Notes under the pieces: generated by a model
The model's database searches: none
What the model was told of the DNA's origin: nothing
Seen by the model: only the letters and a program-made list of their open reading frames with translations
Origin: Trichomonas vaginalis G3
Lineage: Eukaryota > Parabasalia > Trichomonadida > Trichomonadidae
Length of the DNA stretch: 64,000 nucleotides
Direction: 5' to 3'
NCBI RefSeq assembly: GCF_026262505.1
Contig: NC_067203.1
Span: 3,100,001 to 3,164,000 of the forward strand
Shown here: one piece after another, positions 47,659 through 56,715 of the stretch
Layout: the number at the start of each line of letters is the position of its first letter
Position numbering within the stretch: position 1 is the first letter of the stretch
Made by a program: the position numbers and the translations under genes

Positions 47659-48519
47659 ATGCTTCAGGTTGAAAAACAAAGAACAAAAGTAGCAGATACA
47701 AAACCGTTAGACTATATCTATACAAATGCTGGTAGGACTATTTCAGATGAAGAAATTTCATCCCGAACATACAGGTTTGACTATCCAATTCGTTGGCTTC
47801 AAAGTCCTTCAGATGCAAAGGCAATAGGATTTAGAAGAGTTTTGTTTTCAAATAGAACTAACGCATTTATGTTCGCAGTATATTTTCATGGGCAGTATAA
47901 AGGTTCTGATGGTCTAATAGACAAATTTGACGAAATGAGAATCTTTACAGTTCGTTCAGACGAAAGTCTTGAGAAAACTCTAAATGACTTTCAAACTCAA
48001 ATGAACAAATACTATTGGGAATTTCAAGAAAAATACGACTCTTTACTAAATGGAACATACTATCTGAAACTAGAATATGACAAGATGAACTCCACCGTTT
48101 CATTTCAAAAGATTGAAATTAACCCTCCAAGAGATACGGAGTTTTTATTTTGGGAAGTAGACAAACGTTCTTGGGCACAATTTCTTCGGTTACTAAACCA
48201 GAACGAACCATTACCACCAGATGGTCCATTTAAATTTATACTTCCACCAGCAGATTTGACAGTTTATAGAAACGTGTTTGACCCTCAAAATGTTATGTGC
48301 CATGCAAGTTTCAGTTCAAGCAACAATAGTTTTCTATGTATTGGCAAGGACTTTTATGACTTTGCTTCTAAATTCTACGAACCACCTAGTAACAGTTTCT
48401 CTGACTTTCAAGTTTGGTTCACAACAAATGGTGTGCAGCATATTCTTCCATTGTACTATGACTTTTATCTCGAATTGTCTTTCATATATAACTACGGAAA
48501 AGTGCTGAAAAAGTATTGA
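47659..48519 (+). CDS. Structural protein, 286-residue paralogue
   Basis: Paralogue of the 282-residue protein at 40993: YRFDYPIRWLQSPSDAKAIG near the start, FSSSNNSFLCIGKDFYDFAS, SDFQVWFTTNG and PLYYDFYLELSFIYNYGKV at the end. The 3' third recurs at 62353-62601. Two such genes per element suggests two related subunits. ATATTTTTACATATATTAA precedes the start. Looks whole. Confidence 0.68.
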   Translation: MLQVEKQRTKVADTKPLDYIYTNAGRTISDEEISSRTYRFDYPIRWLQSPSDAKAIGFRRVLFSNRTNAFMFAVYFHGQYKGSDGLIDKFDEMRIFTVRSDESLEKTLNDFQTQMNKYYWEFQEKYDSLLNGTYYLKLEYDKMNSTVSFQKIEINPPRDTEFLFWEVDKRSWAQFLRLLNQNEPLPPDGPFKFILPPADLTVYRNVFDPQNVMCHASFSSSNNSFLCIGKDFYDFASKFYEPPSNSFSDFQVWFTTNGVQHILPLYYDFYLELSFIYNYGKVLKKY

Positions 48520-49145
48520 ATGTGAAGTTTAGGTGAAGTGGTGAGATCTCACCCGTTTTTTCACCTGTTTTTTCACCCGTTGAATTTTCATGAATTTTCC
48601 CGAAATAAAAAATACTTTTAGGTGAAGTGGTGAGATCTCACCTGTTTTCTCACCTCTTTTCTCACCTGTTGAATTTTGTTGCTGAATTCGGCAAAAATAT
48701 ATTTTAGGGTAGATGGTTTTTAGGTGTCACCAGGTCCCTCGGTTAAACGAACTTCTCTGAAAAAATGAGACAACATGACATTTTGACAACAACACAGGAA
48801 ATAAACTTCTTCGTATATGTTTTGTCATGATTTCATCGTAAATGTTTTGTCAAACATGAACGTATATGTTTTGTCATGATTTCATCGTAATGAGTGTAAA
48901 GGACCCAAAAATATATTTTAGGTGAAGAGGTGAGATCTCACCTGTTTTCTCACCTCTTTTCTACCATCGTAGAAAACACACAAAACTCTTGAATTTTGTT
49001 GTTCCCGGACCAAAAAATATATTTTAGGTGAAGAGGTGAGATCTCACCCGTTTTCTCACCTGTTTTCTCACCCGTTGAATTTTCCCGAAATAAAAAATAA
49101 AGTTAGTTTTTTTAAAAAAATATTTTTTATTTTTATTGTAAGAAC
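48520..49145. repeat. GGTGAGATCTCACC palindromes with 12 bp half-sites
   Basis: No gene. Four blocks (about 48532, 48620, 48920 and 49024) each have TTTAGGTGAAG, the palindrome GGTGAGATCTCACC, then TGTTTTCTCACC or TCTTTTCTCACC units 12 bp apart. Between them lies a unique 200 bp part with two copies of CGTATATGTTTTGTCATGAT. A promoter-like GTTAGTTTTTTTAAAAAAAT run ends the spacer. Confidence 0.85.
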
Positions 49146-50060
49146 ATGTTAGCAACAACAGCACCAAACTCGTTAGTCATGAACCCAACTTCAATGTTAG
49201 TAGAGATGAAAAGCTTCATTCCTTCTTCATATACTTTCGAAACAGAAATCCAGAAGATAAAGCAAGAACTTCTCCAAGGAGATTTAGATTGCACTGCGAA
49301 AGATGAAACAAATGAAGAATATCTTTATGAAATGCAGGATATTATTGACCATCTACCTAAACTTCCTGAAATACAACAACAAAAGCTCACTATTCCTGAA
49401 TTCGATGAAATAGAAGTCAAAGCAACTGACTCGGTAGAAATAAAGAAGTTCATACGTAAGGTTAACTATGAGTTTCTTGGATTTCATTGCAACCACAAAG
49501 TCATGGACAAAGATTGCGACATGTTATATAAGAATGTTTCTGACATATATAAATCGGAGGAGTTTAAGACCTACGACAACTTTGTTTCGTTAGTTGCTGA
49601 ATGTGTATGGCAGATAAGAGATAAAGATAAAAGAGGTAAAGTATGGAACGAACAAATAAAACCAGCAACTTTTGAGTTAAAGAAAACCATTGACGCTATA
49701 GTTGTACTTGCAGGACAAATTTCAATGTACAATGCTAAAATGAACCCACAATGTTCTAAATGTAAAGCAGCAATGAGGAAATATAACTACTCCGTCAAAG
49801 AGATAGAACGTATGCGAAACGACTATGCTGACTTAAAGAAAGAAGCAGAGAAACCAGCAGAAAATAAAATGGACATGTTAGAATTTCTAAACAAAAACTA
49901 TCCAACTGCTGACGATTTCCTTCTTTCAGATGTCAAGAAGAAATATAAAGATACATTCAATATTGTGAAAACTTTTGACATACTGACAGAAGAAATAGAA
50001 GCCACAAAATTGTTTAGAATTTCAAATATACATCGTACAATTCATGTAAAACGCTTATAA
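49146..50060 (+). CDS. KilA-N-module partner protein (Maverick 2)
   Basis: 304 residues, about 90 percent identical to the 313-residue protein of Maverick 1 at 14126, differing mostly at the very start and end. Same Cys pairs (CNHKVMDKDCD, CSKCKAAM). A third, partial copy is at 63350-63751. No family recognised. The strong conservation in otherwise distant elements makes it a good marker of gene exchange. Looks whole. Confidence 0.78.
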   Translation: MLATTAPNSLVMNPTSMLVEMKSFIPSSYTFETEIQKIKQELLQGDLDCTAKDETNEEYLYEMQDIIDHLPKLPEIQQQKLTIPEFDEIEVKATDSVEIKKFIRKVNYEFLGFHCNHKVMDKDCDMLYKNVSDIYKSEEFKTYDNFVSLVAECVWQIRDKDKRGKVWNEQIKPATFELKKTIDAIVVLAGQISMYNAKMNPQCSKCKAAMRKYNYSVKEIERMRNDYADLKKEAEKPAENKMDMLEFLNKNYPTADDFLLSDVKKKYKDTFNIVKTFDILTEEIEATKLFRISNIHRTIHVKRL

Positions 50061-51119
50061 AAAAAAGAGGTGAGAAAAGAGGTGAGAAAACGGGTGAGAT
50101 CTCACCTCTTCACCTAAAATATATTTTTGCTGAGTAAAATGACCAAATTTCATGAATTTCCTCATATGTTTGCTACCCTCGAAAAACTGAGGGAAGAGAT
50201 TCCATTCGAAAACAGTGAAAAAATGACCAAATTTCATTATATAACTGTTATTTTTTGACGAAGAGAACTTTTGCACTTCGTTTAAAATACACTATTTTTG
50301 TGTTATTTTTTACGAAGAGAACTTTTGCACTTCGTCAAAAAAATCCCTGAAATCATATCTTTTATACAAAATTCAAGAGGTGAGAAAAGAGGTGAGAAAA
50401 GATGTGAGATCTCACCTCTTCACCTAAAATATATTTTTGCTGAGTAAAATGACCAAATTTCATTATATAACTGTTATTTTTTGACGAAGAGAACTTTGAC
50501 ACTTCGTAAAAAAAATCCCTGAAATCATATCTTTTATACAAAATTCATGAAGAATACGAGTGGGTTCAGTTTAACAAACAACTCCGTCTCATTCGTTCGG
50601 TCAAAGACGATATGTACCAAATGCAAAGTATTTTGACAGTATGTTTTGCTCCAGAAACCAAACACGCAGACGACTGGTTCAAAAACCAAAGCACACAAGA
50701 ATTTTTGAGTGAAATTTCTCTAGACCGACTTTTTTCGGTCTTGCATAAAACACATGAAAACAGTGAAAAAATGACCAAATTTCATTATATAACTGTTATT
50801 TTTTGACGAAGAGAACTTTTGCACTTCGTAAAAAAAATCCCTGAAATCATATCTTTTATACAAGATAGAAAAAAACCCAGTCGCCAAAACTCATGAAAAT
50901 CGTGAAAAATTGCGAGTAGGGAAAAAACCCCAGTCGCCAAAAATCCCTGAAATCGTGAAAAAATGACCAAATTTCATTATATAACTGTTATTTTTGACGA
51001 AGAGAACTTTTGCACTTCGTAAAAAAAATCCCTGAAATCATATCTTTTATACAAGATAGAAAAAATAAAGTTAGTTTTTTTTAAAAAAATATTTTTTATT
51101 TTGTATGTAAAGACAGAAA
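50061..51119. repeat. Repeat-rich spacer with decayed KilA-N pieces
   Basis: No whole gene. It holds two GGTGAGATCTCACC blocks (near 50091 and 50403). About four to five copies of a unit run ATGACCAAATTTCATTATAT, GACGAAGAGAACTTTTGCAC, TTCGT, ATCCCTGAAATCATATC. Two KilA-N gene pieces lie between (near 50155 and 50550-50765). GACGAAG ... CTTCGTC forms a small hairpin in each unit. It ends in the KilA-N module promoter at 51064-51119. Confidence 0.82.
51064..51119 (+). promoter_or_regulatory. KilA-N module promoter (Maverick 2)
   Basis: AAAGTTAGTTTTTTTTAAAA, ATATTTTTTATTTTGTATG and TAAAGACAG up to the ATG, the same design as before 15230 and 16492 in Maverick 1 and 51823 here. Confidence 0.6.
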
Positions 51120-51734
51120 ATGACAAACACTGAGTTTGAAACAGTTAGAAAGATAGACAATGACACCAAAATGGTTAGAATATGTGATTTAAACGTAAGA
51201 TACTCAAAGAAATACAACAAATATTCTTTGTCAGACATTCTAACACTATCTGGAAAGAAAACATCCCACGACTGGGTTAGAACTGCTTCTACTCAGAAAA
51301 TTTTGACAAGAAATCCTGAGCTTATGATATCGGTAAGATTCTATGGAACTGCAGCATATCTCATCGACAAAAGTCTTATACCAATAGTTTTGTTATGGTT
51401 AGACCCAGTTGTTGGATATAACTTCATAACATATGGTTCATTCGATACGGAACGTTGCAGTGAAGGCTTACTTTACATCGTTCAGAAACCGAAGGACTTC
51501 AACACAAAAAGATATAAGATAGGAAGGACATATAATATAACTCAAAGATATGACAGTACAGTCAATAGAGTCAAGGTTGTGTTTGTTAACGATATGAGAG
51601 CTGCTGAAACAGAACTACTTGAAAAGTTTGAGAAAATGTATGGTGCTCCCACGAAAGGTAAAGAAACGTTTGAAGTAGATGAGATAGATAAAGCTATAAA
51701 ATTATTTGACGAAGTTGCTGAAAAATACATGTAA
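51120..51734 (+). CDS. KilA-N plus T5orf172 (GIY-YIG-like) protein
   Basis: 204 residues, about 95 percent identical to 15230-15841. KilA-N half (VRKIDNDTKMVRICDLNVRY ... HDWVRTASTQKILTRNPEL) and GIY-YIG-like half (YKIGRTYNITQRYDS ... AAETELLEKFEKMYG). DNA-binding and possibly DNA-cutting. Looks whole. Confidence 0.82.
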   Translation: MTNTEFETVRKIDNDTKMVRICDLNVRYSKKYNKYSLSDILTLSGKKTSHDWVRTASTQKILTRNPELMISVRFYGTAAYLIDKSLIPIVLLWLDPVVGYNFITYGSFDTERCSEGLLYIVQKPKDFNTKRYKIGRTYNITQRYDSTVNRVKVVFVNDMRAAETELLEKFEKMYGAPTKGKETFEVDEIDKAIKLFDEVAEKYM

Positions 51735-51822
51735 AGCGTTTATTTTTGGTCTTTTGTGAAAGTAAGAAAATAACGCTAATTTTTTATAAAATATTTTTTT
51801 TATTTTGTATGTAAAGACAGAT

Positions 51823-52650
51823 ATGTCAACAACAGAGAACACAACAACTGCTATCGTTCATGAAGATATAAATGAAGAATATGAGTACATACAGTATAAC
51901 AAACAGTTACGTCTCATTCGTTCGGTCAAAGATGACATGTACCAAATGCAAAGTATTTTGAATGCTCTTCGTTCTACAAAGCAAGCATATCATTGGTTTG
52001 AAAACCAACAGACAAAAGAACTTTTAGAAGAATTTCCTCATATGTTTGCGACCCTCGGAAAACCGAGGGTCGAGATTCCGTACGAAAATCGTGAAAAATT
52101 GCCAAACGGTTTGAGAGGATATTATGTACATAGACTTTTAGTAAATGCTGTAGCAATGTGGGCTTCACCTCGTTATGCTTGTTATATTTTCATGATGTTA
52201 GATGAAATTCATAGACAAGAACGTGAAGAGATGGAAAAGAAACTTCAAGCAAAAGATGAAGTCATTGAATCCAAAGACAAAAACATACAGAAAAGAATAC
52301 CACGTTCGGTACCAAAAGGAAAGGAAAAGAACTATAAGTATATGATTTATACTGAAGAGATGGAAAATGAAGAAGACAGAGATATGGTTATGTTGCATTT
52401 AGTCAGAAGAAACAACAAAAGCTTTTACGACCTTGCTAAGATTTACAAATCTGACAGAAATTGGTTCTATCGCGAAAACTTACCGATTTCAATGACCCCA
52501 AATGAAGATGTGAAACAAATAGTTCAAGATACGTTACCTCAAACACACTATGATATTAAAGGTTGTACAATACTTACCTTCAAAGAAGATTTGCCGCTAC
52601 TGAAAGAAAAAATAACAGAGTATTTTGACAACTTCAAACAAGCAGAGTAA
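51823..52650 (+). CDS. KilA-N protein (Maverick 2)
   Basis: 275 residues from ATG 51823. KilA-N core (EYEYIQYNKQLRLIRS ... GLRGYYVHRLLVNAVAMWAS), a charged helix, then the second domain (YKYMIYTEEMENEEDRDMVM ... FYDLAKIYKSDRNWFYREN) and a helical tail. About 90 percent identical to the broken gene at 16492. Second gene of the shared module. Looks whole. Confidence 0.82.
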   Translation: MSTTENTTTAIVHEDINEEYEYIQYNKQLRLIRSVKDDMYQMQSILNALRSTKQAYHWFENQQTKELLEEFPHMFATLGKPRVEIPYENREKLPNGLRGYYVHRLLVNAVAMWASPRYACYIFMMLDEIHRQEREEMEKKLQAKDEVIESKDKNIQKRIPRSVPKGKEKNYKYMIYTEEMENEEDRDMVMLHLVRRNNKSFYDLAKIYKSDRNWFYRENLPISMTPNEDVKQIVQDTLPQTHYDIKGCTILTFKEDLPLLKEKITEYFDNFKQAE

Positions 52651-52746
52651 ATGAACCATTTATTTTTCAAGCTTGACTTCAGATGGCTCAGGTAGCTCTA
52701 TAAGGTCAATTGTCTTGTCAAATCCTTCTGGCATTCCGAGTCCTTC

Positions 52747-53142
52747 CTTCCGACAGGAAAAAATTTTCCTTCCAACAGGAAAAAATTTTCCTTCCAACAG
52801 GAAAAAATTTTCCTTCCAACAGGAAAAAATTTTCCTTCCAACAGGAAAAAATTTTCCTTCCGACAGGAAAAAATTTTCCTTCCAACAGGAAAAAATTTTC
52901 CTTCCAACAGGAAAAATTTTTCCAGTTGTCCGTCCGTAAACCATTCAAATTTTCGAAAATTGAGAACTTTTTGGTCGAACTTCAGAAAAAGTTTTTCCTT
53001 CCGACAGGAAAAAATTTTCCTTCCGACAGGAAAAAATTTTCCTTCCGACAGGAAAAAATTTTCCTTCCAACAGGAAAAAATTTTCCTTCCGACAGGAAGA
53101 ACTCTTCCTTCCAACAGGAAAATATTTTCCTTCCGACAGGAC
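52747..53142. repeat. 22 bp palindromic minisatellite, 8 + 7 copies
   Basis: Unit TTTTCCTTCCRACAGGAAAA plus AA, where TTTTCCT pairs with AGGAAAA around a 6-base loop. Eight copies occupy about 52747-52921 and seven 52992-53142, split by 70 bp. All reading frames are open across it because 22 is not a multiple of 3 and the unit lacks stops, so the overlapping open frames are not genes. On its left a leftward protein end (...PEGFDKTIDLIELPEPSEVK) suggests it grew inside or next to a gene. Confidence 0.9.
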
Positions 53143-53151
53143 ACAAACGAA

Positions 53152-53340
53152 TGTCCGACGTACCACCAACCGAGTCCATTCCAAAGCCAGAAGAACCGAA
53201 AGCTGCAGAACCACAACAGACTAAGACTAAACACTTACATTTTTTACGCTTGACTTTTTACAATTTGAACTTTGTTTGCGTAGATATGAATTCTGAAAGA
53301 AGTATGAGGGTCTTGTATGACTTTGTACTTCTCCCATAGT
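53152..53340 (+). pseudogene. Start of a Pro/Glu-rich protein, fragment
   Basis: MSDVPPTESIPKPEEPKAAE followed by a short Lys/Thr stretch looks like a real protein start, but it soon runs antisense through the end of the ATPase gene. Probably a fragment left by the minisatellite or by recombination. Broken. Confidence 0.3.
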
Positions 53341-54117
53341 TCATGTCTGTCAAACTTACCTGCCATGGACTCTTTCATAAGTTCCATGAAATCGTCTTCG
53401 GACAATCCGGGGAAAAGTACAATGTCAGTAAGTATTCTCTTTACATCCTTACTTAAACTCTTTGCTGTCTGTACACAAATGACAACTGAAATGTTAAAGT
53501 GTCTGAGCTTCTTAAGAATTCGACACATGTCTTGTTCTCTGTTCTTTAACAAAGGATGAGAGGCGAAATCATCTAAGATAAGAAGACACCTATGAGGGTG
53601 TCTTCCAATCGTAAGATTGCAATTTCTTCGAAATGTATTCTATCTCTTTCTGTTTGTTTCTGAAGTGTTTCTTCTCTAATATTCTCTGCATTTCCTCATT
53701 TGGGTCTTTAAACTTCGAATTTATATACTCATTTATAGCATTGTACTTCAAAACCCTTCTTTGGTACTTCTTTATCCAATCTAACAACTCAGTATCCTTT
53801 ATACATACTAACTTAGACTTCTTTATAATATCTTTGAACGAATTGACGGTTTGGTCAAATTGACCAGAAGTACTACAAATGACAACTAACTCATAGAATG
53901 GGTTCTTCTCATCTAGTTCTTGTTGTTGTGCAGCCATTTTAAGATAAGTGAAAGTCTTACCCGACCCAGGTGGTGCAATTAGACCTGTTATACCATTCTG
54001 AGCAAATAAGAACTTGTCATGTATGGGTTTTATCTGAGCATTTTCCAACTTCCTCTTGTTCTTATTTAAAACATTCTCAAATTTTTTGTCAATGTCAGCA
54101 AACTTTTTTTCTAACAT
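53244..54117 (-). pseudogene. Packaging ATPase, broken (Maverick 2)
   Basis: FtsK/HerA-type ATPase parts: NGITGLIAPPGSGKTFTYLK (Walker A), the RILKKLRHFNISVVICVQTA strand, TDIVLFPGLSEDDFMEL, in the same order as the whole gene of Maverick 1 (6619-7506). Would pump DNA into capsids. Broken, about one break. Start taken at 54117, 36 bp from a divergent gene. Confidence 0.8.
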
Positions 54118-54153
54118 ATTTTTAGAAAAATTAAAATTTTTATCTTTTAGAAA

Positions 54154-54605
54154 ATGTCTAGCGATTTCGCTATCTATATTCGAGACAAGCTTTTCGACAG
54201 CAAAACATCTGTCGACCATAAAATCTTACATAGTGTAAACAAGAAAGGGAATTTGTTCTAAAGTTCTGTTTCTGGGAATATGACAAGAACCATAAAACAT
54301 TAAGCAGAGCAGTCTTAAAATTTGTCAATGACAGACTTGTTGACAGAGATGACACCGATTGGAAAGATGAAGTCCAACAAAAGTTCTTAGAATGCAAAGA
54401 AGACACATGCGCTGTTCTTGAAGATGAAATAGAAAACAGAATAGATGAGCTATTAAAGGACAAAGAACTTTTACATAAATATGGTTGCGCCAAATTTGAC
54501 ATAACTCCACCAGAAAAGAAGAAGAAGAAAAGAAAGAAAAGAAAGTAGAAGAAGAAGAAGAAAGAACCAGAACCAGTTCCAGAGAAAAAGAAATTTGACA
54601 TGTAA
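54154..54605 (+). pseudogene. Charged Lys/Glu-rich protein, broken
   Basis: Start MSSDFAIYIRDKLFDSKTSV, then AVLKFVNDRLVDRDDTDWKD, a helical acidic part and a long Lys/Glu run (PEKKKKKRKKRK). AATTTTTATCTTTTAGAAA precedes the start. Function unknown. Broken, about two breaks. Confidence 0.5.
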
Positions 54606-54621
54606 AAATAAAATTTTATTT

Positions 54622-55041
54622 TTAGAACATTTCTGGGTCAATGTCAATGTTCTCTTCCTCTTTAGGAGCAAACACTGGCTTAGACTCTAAAATCTTTTTA
54701 CCCAATTTACCTTGAACTTCAACTATCTTAGACTCATAATATTCATAGTCGTCTGCTTTCTTTGGTTCATAAGGTATAACAAGTTTGTATGCTTTGCCTT
54801 CTTTAAGGTTTGAGAACCTTCTGTCAAAACTTTCTTTGACTGTTAACAAACCTTCTATGTCTAAGTCTTCAAATTTCGCACCATTTTTAGTCACAATAGC
54901 AAACTTAACTGGTTCGATGTTCCAAACTTTGCTGAATGAAGACTTTTCAAAATGGTAGAAGTAAACATTCAAATATGTGAATGGGTCTAGTTCTTCTTTA
55001 AGTCCTGACATGTACTTATTTACTGAGATGAATTTCGTCAT
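54622..55041 (-). CDS. Small acidic-tailed protein (Maverick 2)
   Basis: 139 residues, homologous by eye to the 157-residue protein beside the Maverick 1 polymerase: NIEPVKFAIVTKNGAKFEDL in the middle and ENIDIDPEMF at the end. Near the helicase here, near PolB there, hence perhaps a replication protein such as a single-strand DNA binder (inference). TTTTTTTATCCGATAGAAAAG precedes the start. Confidence 0.6.
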   Translation of the reverse strand: MTKFISVNKYMSGLKEELDPFTYLNVYFYHFEKSSFSKVWNIEPVKFAIVTKNGAKFEDLDIEGLLTVKESFDRRFSNLKEGKAYKLVIPYEPKKADDYEYYESKIVEVQGKLGKKILESKPVFAPKEEENIDIDPEMF

Positions 55042-55090
55042 CTTTTCTATCGGATAAAAAAATTTTTTTTTTAAAATTTACTCAGAAAAA

Positions 55091-55411
55091 TTATTTCTTT
55101 CTATATTTGCCATTCCGAACTTCGAAAAGATGTTTTATACCAGCATAGAATTTTTCTCTAGAGCTTGGTCTTATATCGTTTTCATGACAATATTTTCTAT
55201 ATTCTTCATATAAAGCCTTTTTTTCATACATTTCATAAGGACAATCTAACCAGAATAGCGCATATCCATTTTCGTTATCTAGGTCTCTATATGTTTCTTC
55301 TGTTTGTAGAATTTCGCTTTCTCTATTTAGTTCTATGTCTATATATTGTGGCTTAAAAAGATGTGGGCAAGAAGGGTCTGGCGCTATGTAAAAAGTTAAT
55401 TTTTCTGTCAT
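55091..55411 (-). CDS. Short protein with helicase-end domain
   Basis: 106 residues. The last 45 (ALYEEYRKYCHENDIRPSSR ... HLFEVRNGKYRKK) match the C-terminal domain of the helicase gene just upstream (SLYDSYKQYCQEYGYMTASK ... SLLDVQNGVYTKK). The leaders of both genes are also alike (TTTTTTTATCCGATAGAAAA). So it is probably a partial duplicate that keeps a DNA-binding wing of the helicase with a new N-terminal part. Confidence 0.6.
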   Translation of the reverse strand: MTEKLTFYIAPDPSCPHLFKPQYIDIELNRESEILQTEETYRDLDNENGYALFWLDCPYEMYEKKALYEEYRKYCHENDIRPSSREKFYAGIKHLFEVRNGKYRKK

Positions 55412-55448
55412 CTTTTTCTATCGGATAAAAAAATATTTTTTTTAAAAT

Positions 55449-56684
55449 TTACTCATAAAAATTTTTCTTTGTATATACACCATTCTGTACGTCTAAAAGA
55501 CTTTTGACATTTGCCAAGAATGTTCGTTTAGACGCTGTCATATAACCATATTCTTGACAATATTGTTTATACGAATCGTACAATGACCTTTCATCTAAAC
55601 ACTCAAAGTCAGTTTCATCTATGAACAGTTCATATACACTCTTGTTTGCTTCTAACAATGTTTGTCTCTCTTCGGTATGTGGAATTTGTCTTGGATTGAA
55701 CTTAGAAATATCTAATGTCATGAAATATGAGAACAAGTGGTTGTAAAAGTCAGATGTCAAAGTTTCTGCTAAGTCGTCAAAATATTCTGTATCTTGCATA
55801 TGAGAATCTGACGTTCTGACAACTACATATCTTCTGTCAGAACTTTCTAACTTCATCGGAACAGCATTGTTTGAAACCATAATGAAGTTTGCAACATTTT
55901 CACAAACTCTTTGGTCTTTATACTTTCTTTCAACAACTCCAACTTTGTCTGTTATAAGACTCTTCAAAGCATCTGAGTTCAAAACTTTTGTTGTATCTAT
56001 ACTTTGAAGTTCATTGCAAACTATAAGTTTCATATTCTCTATTGAGGAGTTAAACTTGCCACAGATGTTTTCTAAGTTTGTCATATTAGGGTTCGAATAA
56101 CCTTCTAACAGTTTGCATAAGATATCTGTAAAGAAAGTATTCTTACCAGTTCCTTGTTTTCCAATTATAATGAGAGCAGTTTCATTTTTAGCACTTGGAT
56201 GTTGTAAGATGTTTGCAAACCAACATAAGATATACTCATAAACCTTTTCGTTTCCATTGCATATAATTTCTTTGACATGGTCTAACCAAGCTTCTATAAT
56301 ATTTTCTTTCCATTCTACTTGTTCATATTTATATCCAGTGAAGATAGAATAGAAGTTTGGAGAAGGTGTATAAAACTTTATACCACGAACTGAAAAATCT
56401 TCTAACTTTGACAATAAGATATCCCAAGCATCTAACATCTTCATGCCAACTTGTACGACTTTTATTTTCTTAAGTTTCTGTCTACATTCTTGTTCTGAAA
56501 CTATTGTTGCTCTTGGTTTGTTAAAGACTACATCCCATTCTTTCATAACATAACATTCTGGGGCAGAGTCGACATAAATGACTAAACGTTTCAAATTCTC
56601 GACTGCTTTGTTATAGTCTCGAAATGGACACATATTTCTGAATGCTTGGAAGTCATAAAAATCTGAAACATCTATTCTGTACAT
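55449..56684 (-). CDS. SF3 (D5-like, DUF5906 type) helicase
   Basis: 411 residues. N-terminal TPSPNFYSIFTGYKYE is the D5/phage-type lead, then Walker A GKQGTGKN (residues 175-182), LIVCNELQS (Walker B), NFIMVSNNAVPMK (motif C/sensor) and SSDRRYVVVRTSD (Arg finger region). The end is a wing-like domain. It would unwind DNA for replication. Polinton-like viruses and virophages carry such helicases; Maverick 1 shows none. Looks whole. Confidence 0.87.
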   Translation of the reverse strand: MYRIDVSDFYDFQAFRNMCPFRDYNKAVENLKRLVIYVDSAPECYVMKEWDVVFNKPRATIVSEQECRQKLKKIKVVQVGMKMLDAWDILLSKLEDFSVRGIKFYTPSPNFYSIFTGYKYEQVEWKENIIEAWLDHVKEIICNGNEKVYEYILCWFANILQHPSAKNETALIIIGKQGTGKNTFFTDILCKLLEGYSNPNMTNLENICGKFNSSIENMKLIVCNELQSIDTTKVLNSDALKSLITDKVGVVERKYKDQRVCENVANFIMVSNNAVPMKLESSDRRYVVVRTSDSHMQDTEYFDDLAETLTSDFYNHLFSYFMTLDISKFNPRQIPHTEERQTLLEANKSVYELFIDETDFECLDERSLYDSYKQYCQEYGYMTASKRTFLANVKSLLDVQNGVYTKKNFYE

Positions 56685-56715
56685 TTTTATAAAAATAAAA
56701 AAAAATATTATTTTT

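Noticed and set aside
52660-53340. Many overlapping open frames on both strands
   Set aside because: They are a by-product of the 22 bp repeat, which has no stops in any frame; composition is repetitive and not protein-like.
54170-54671. Phe/Leu-rich leftward frames
   Set aside because: Antisense of the Lys/Glu run in the plus-strand gene at 54154-54605.
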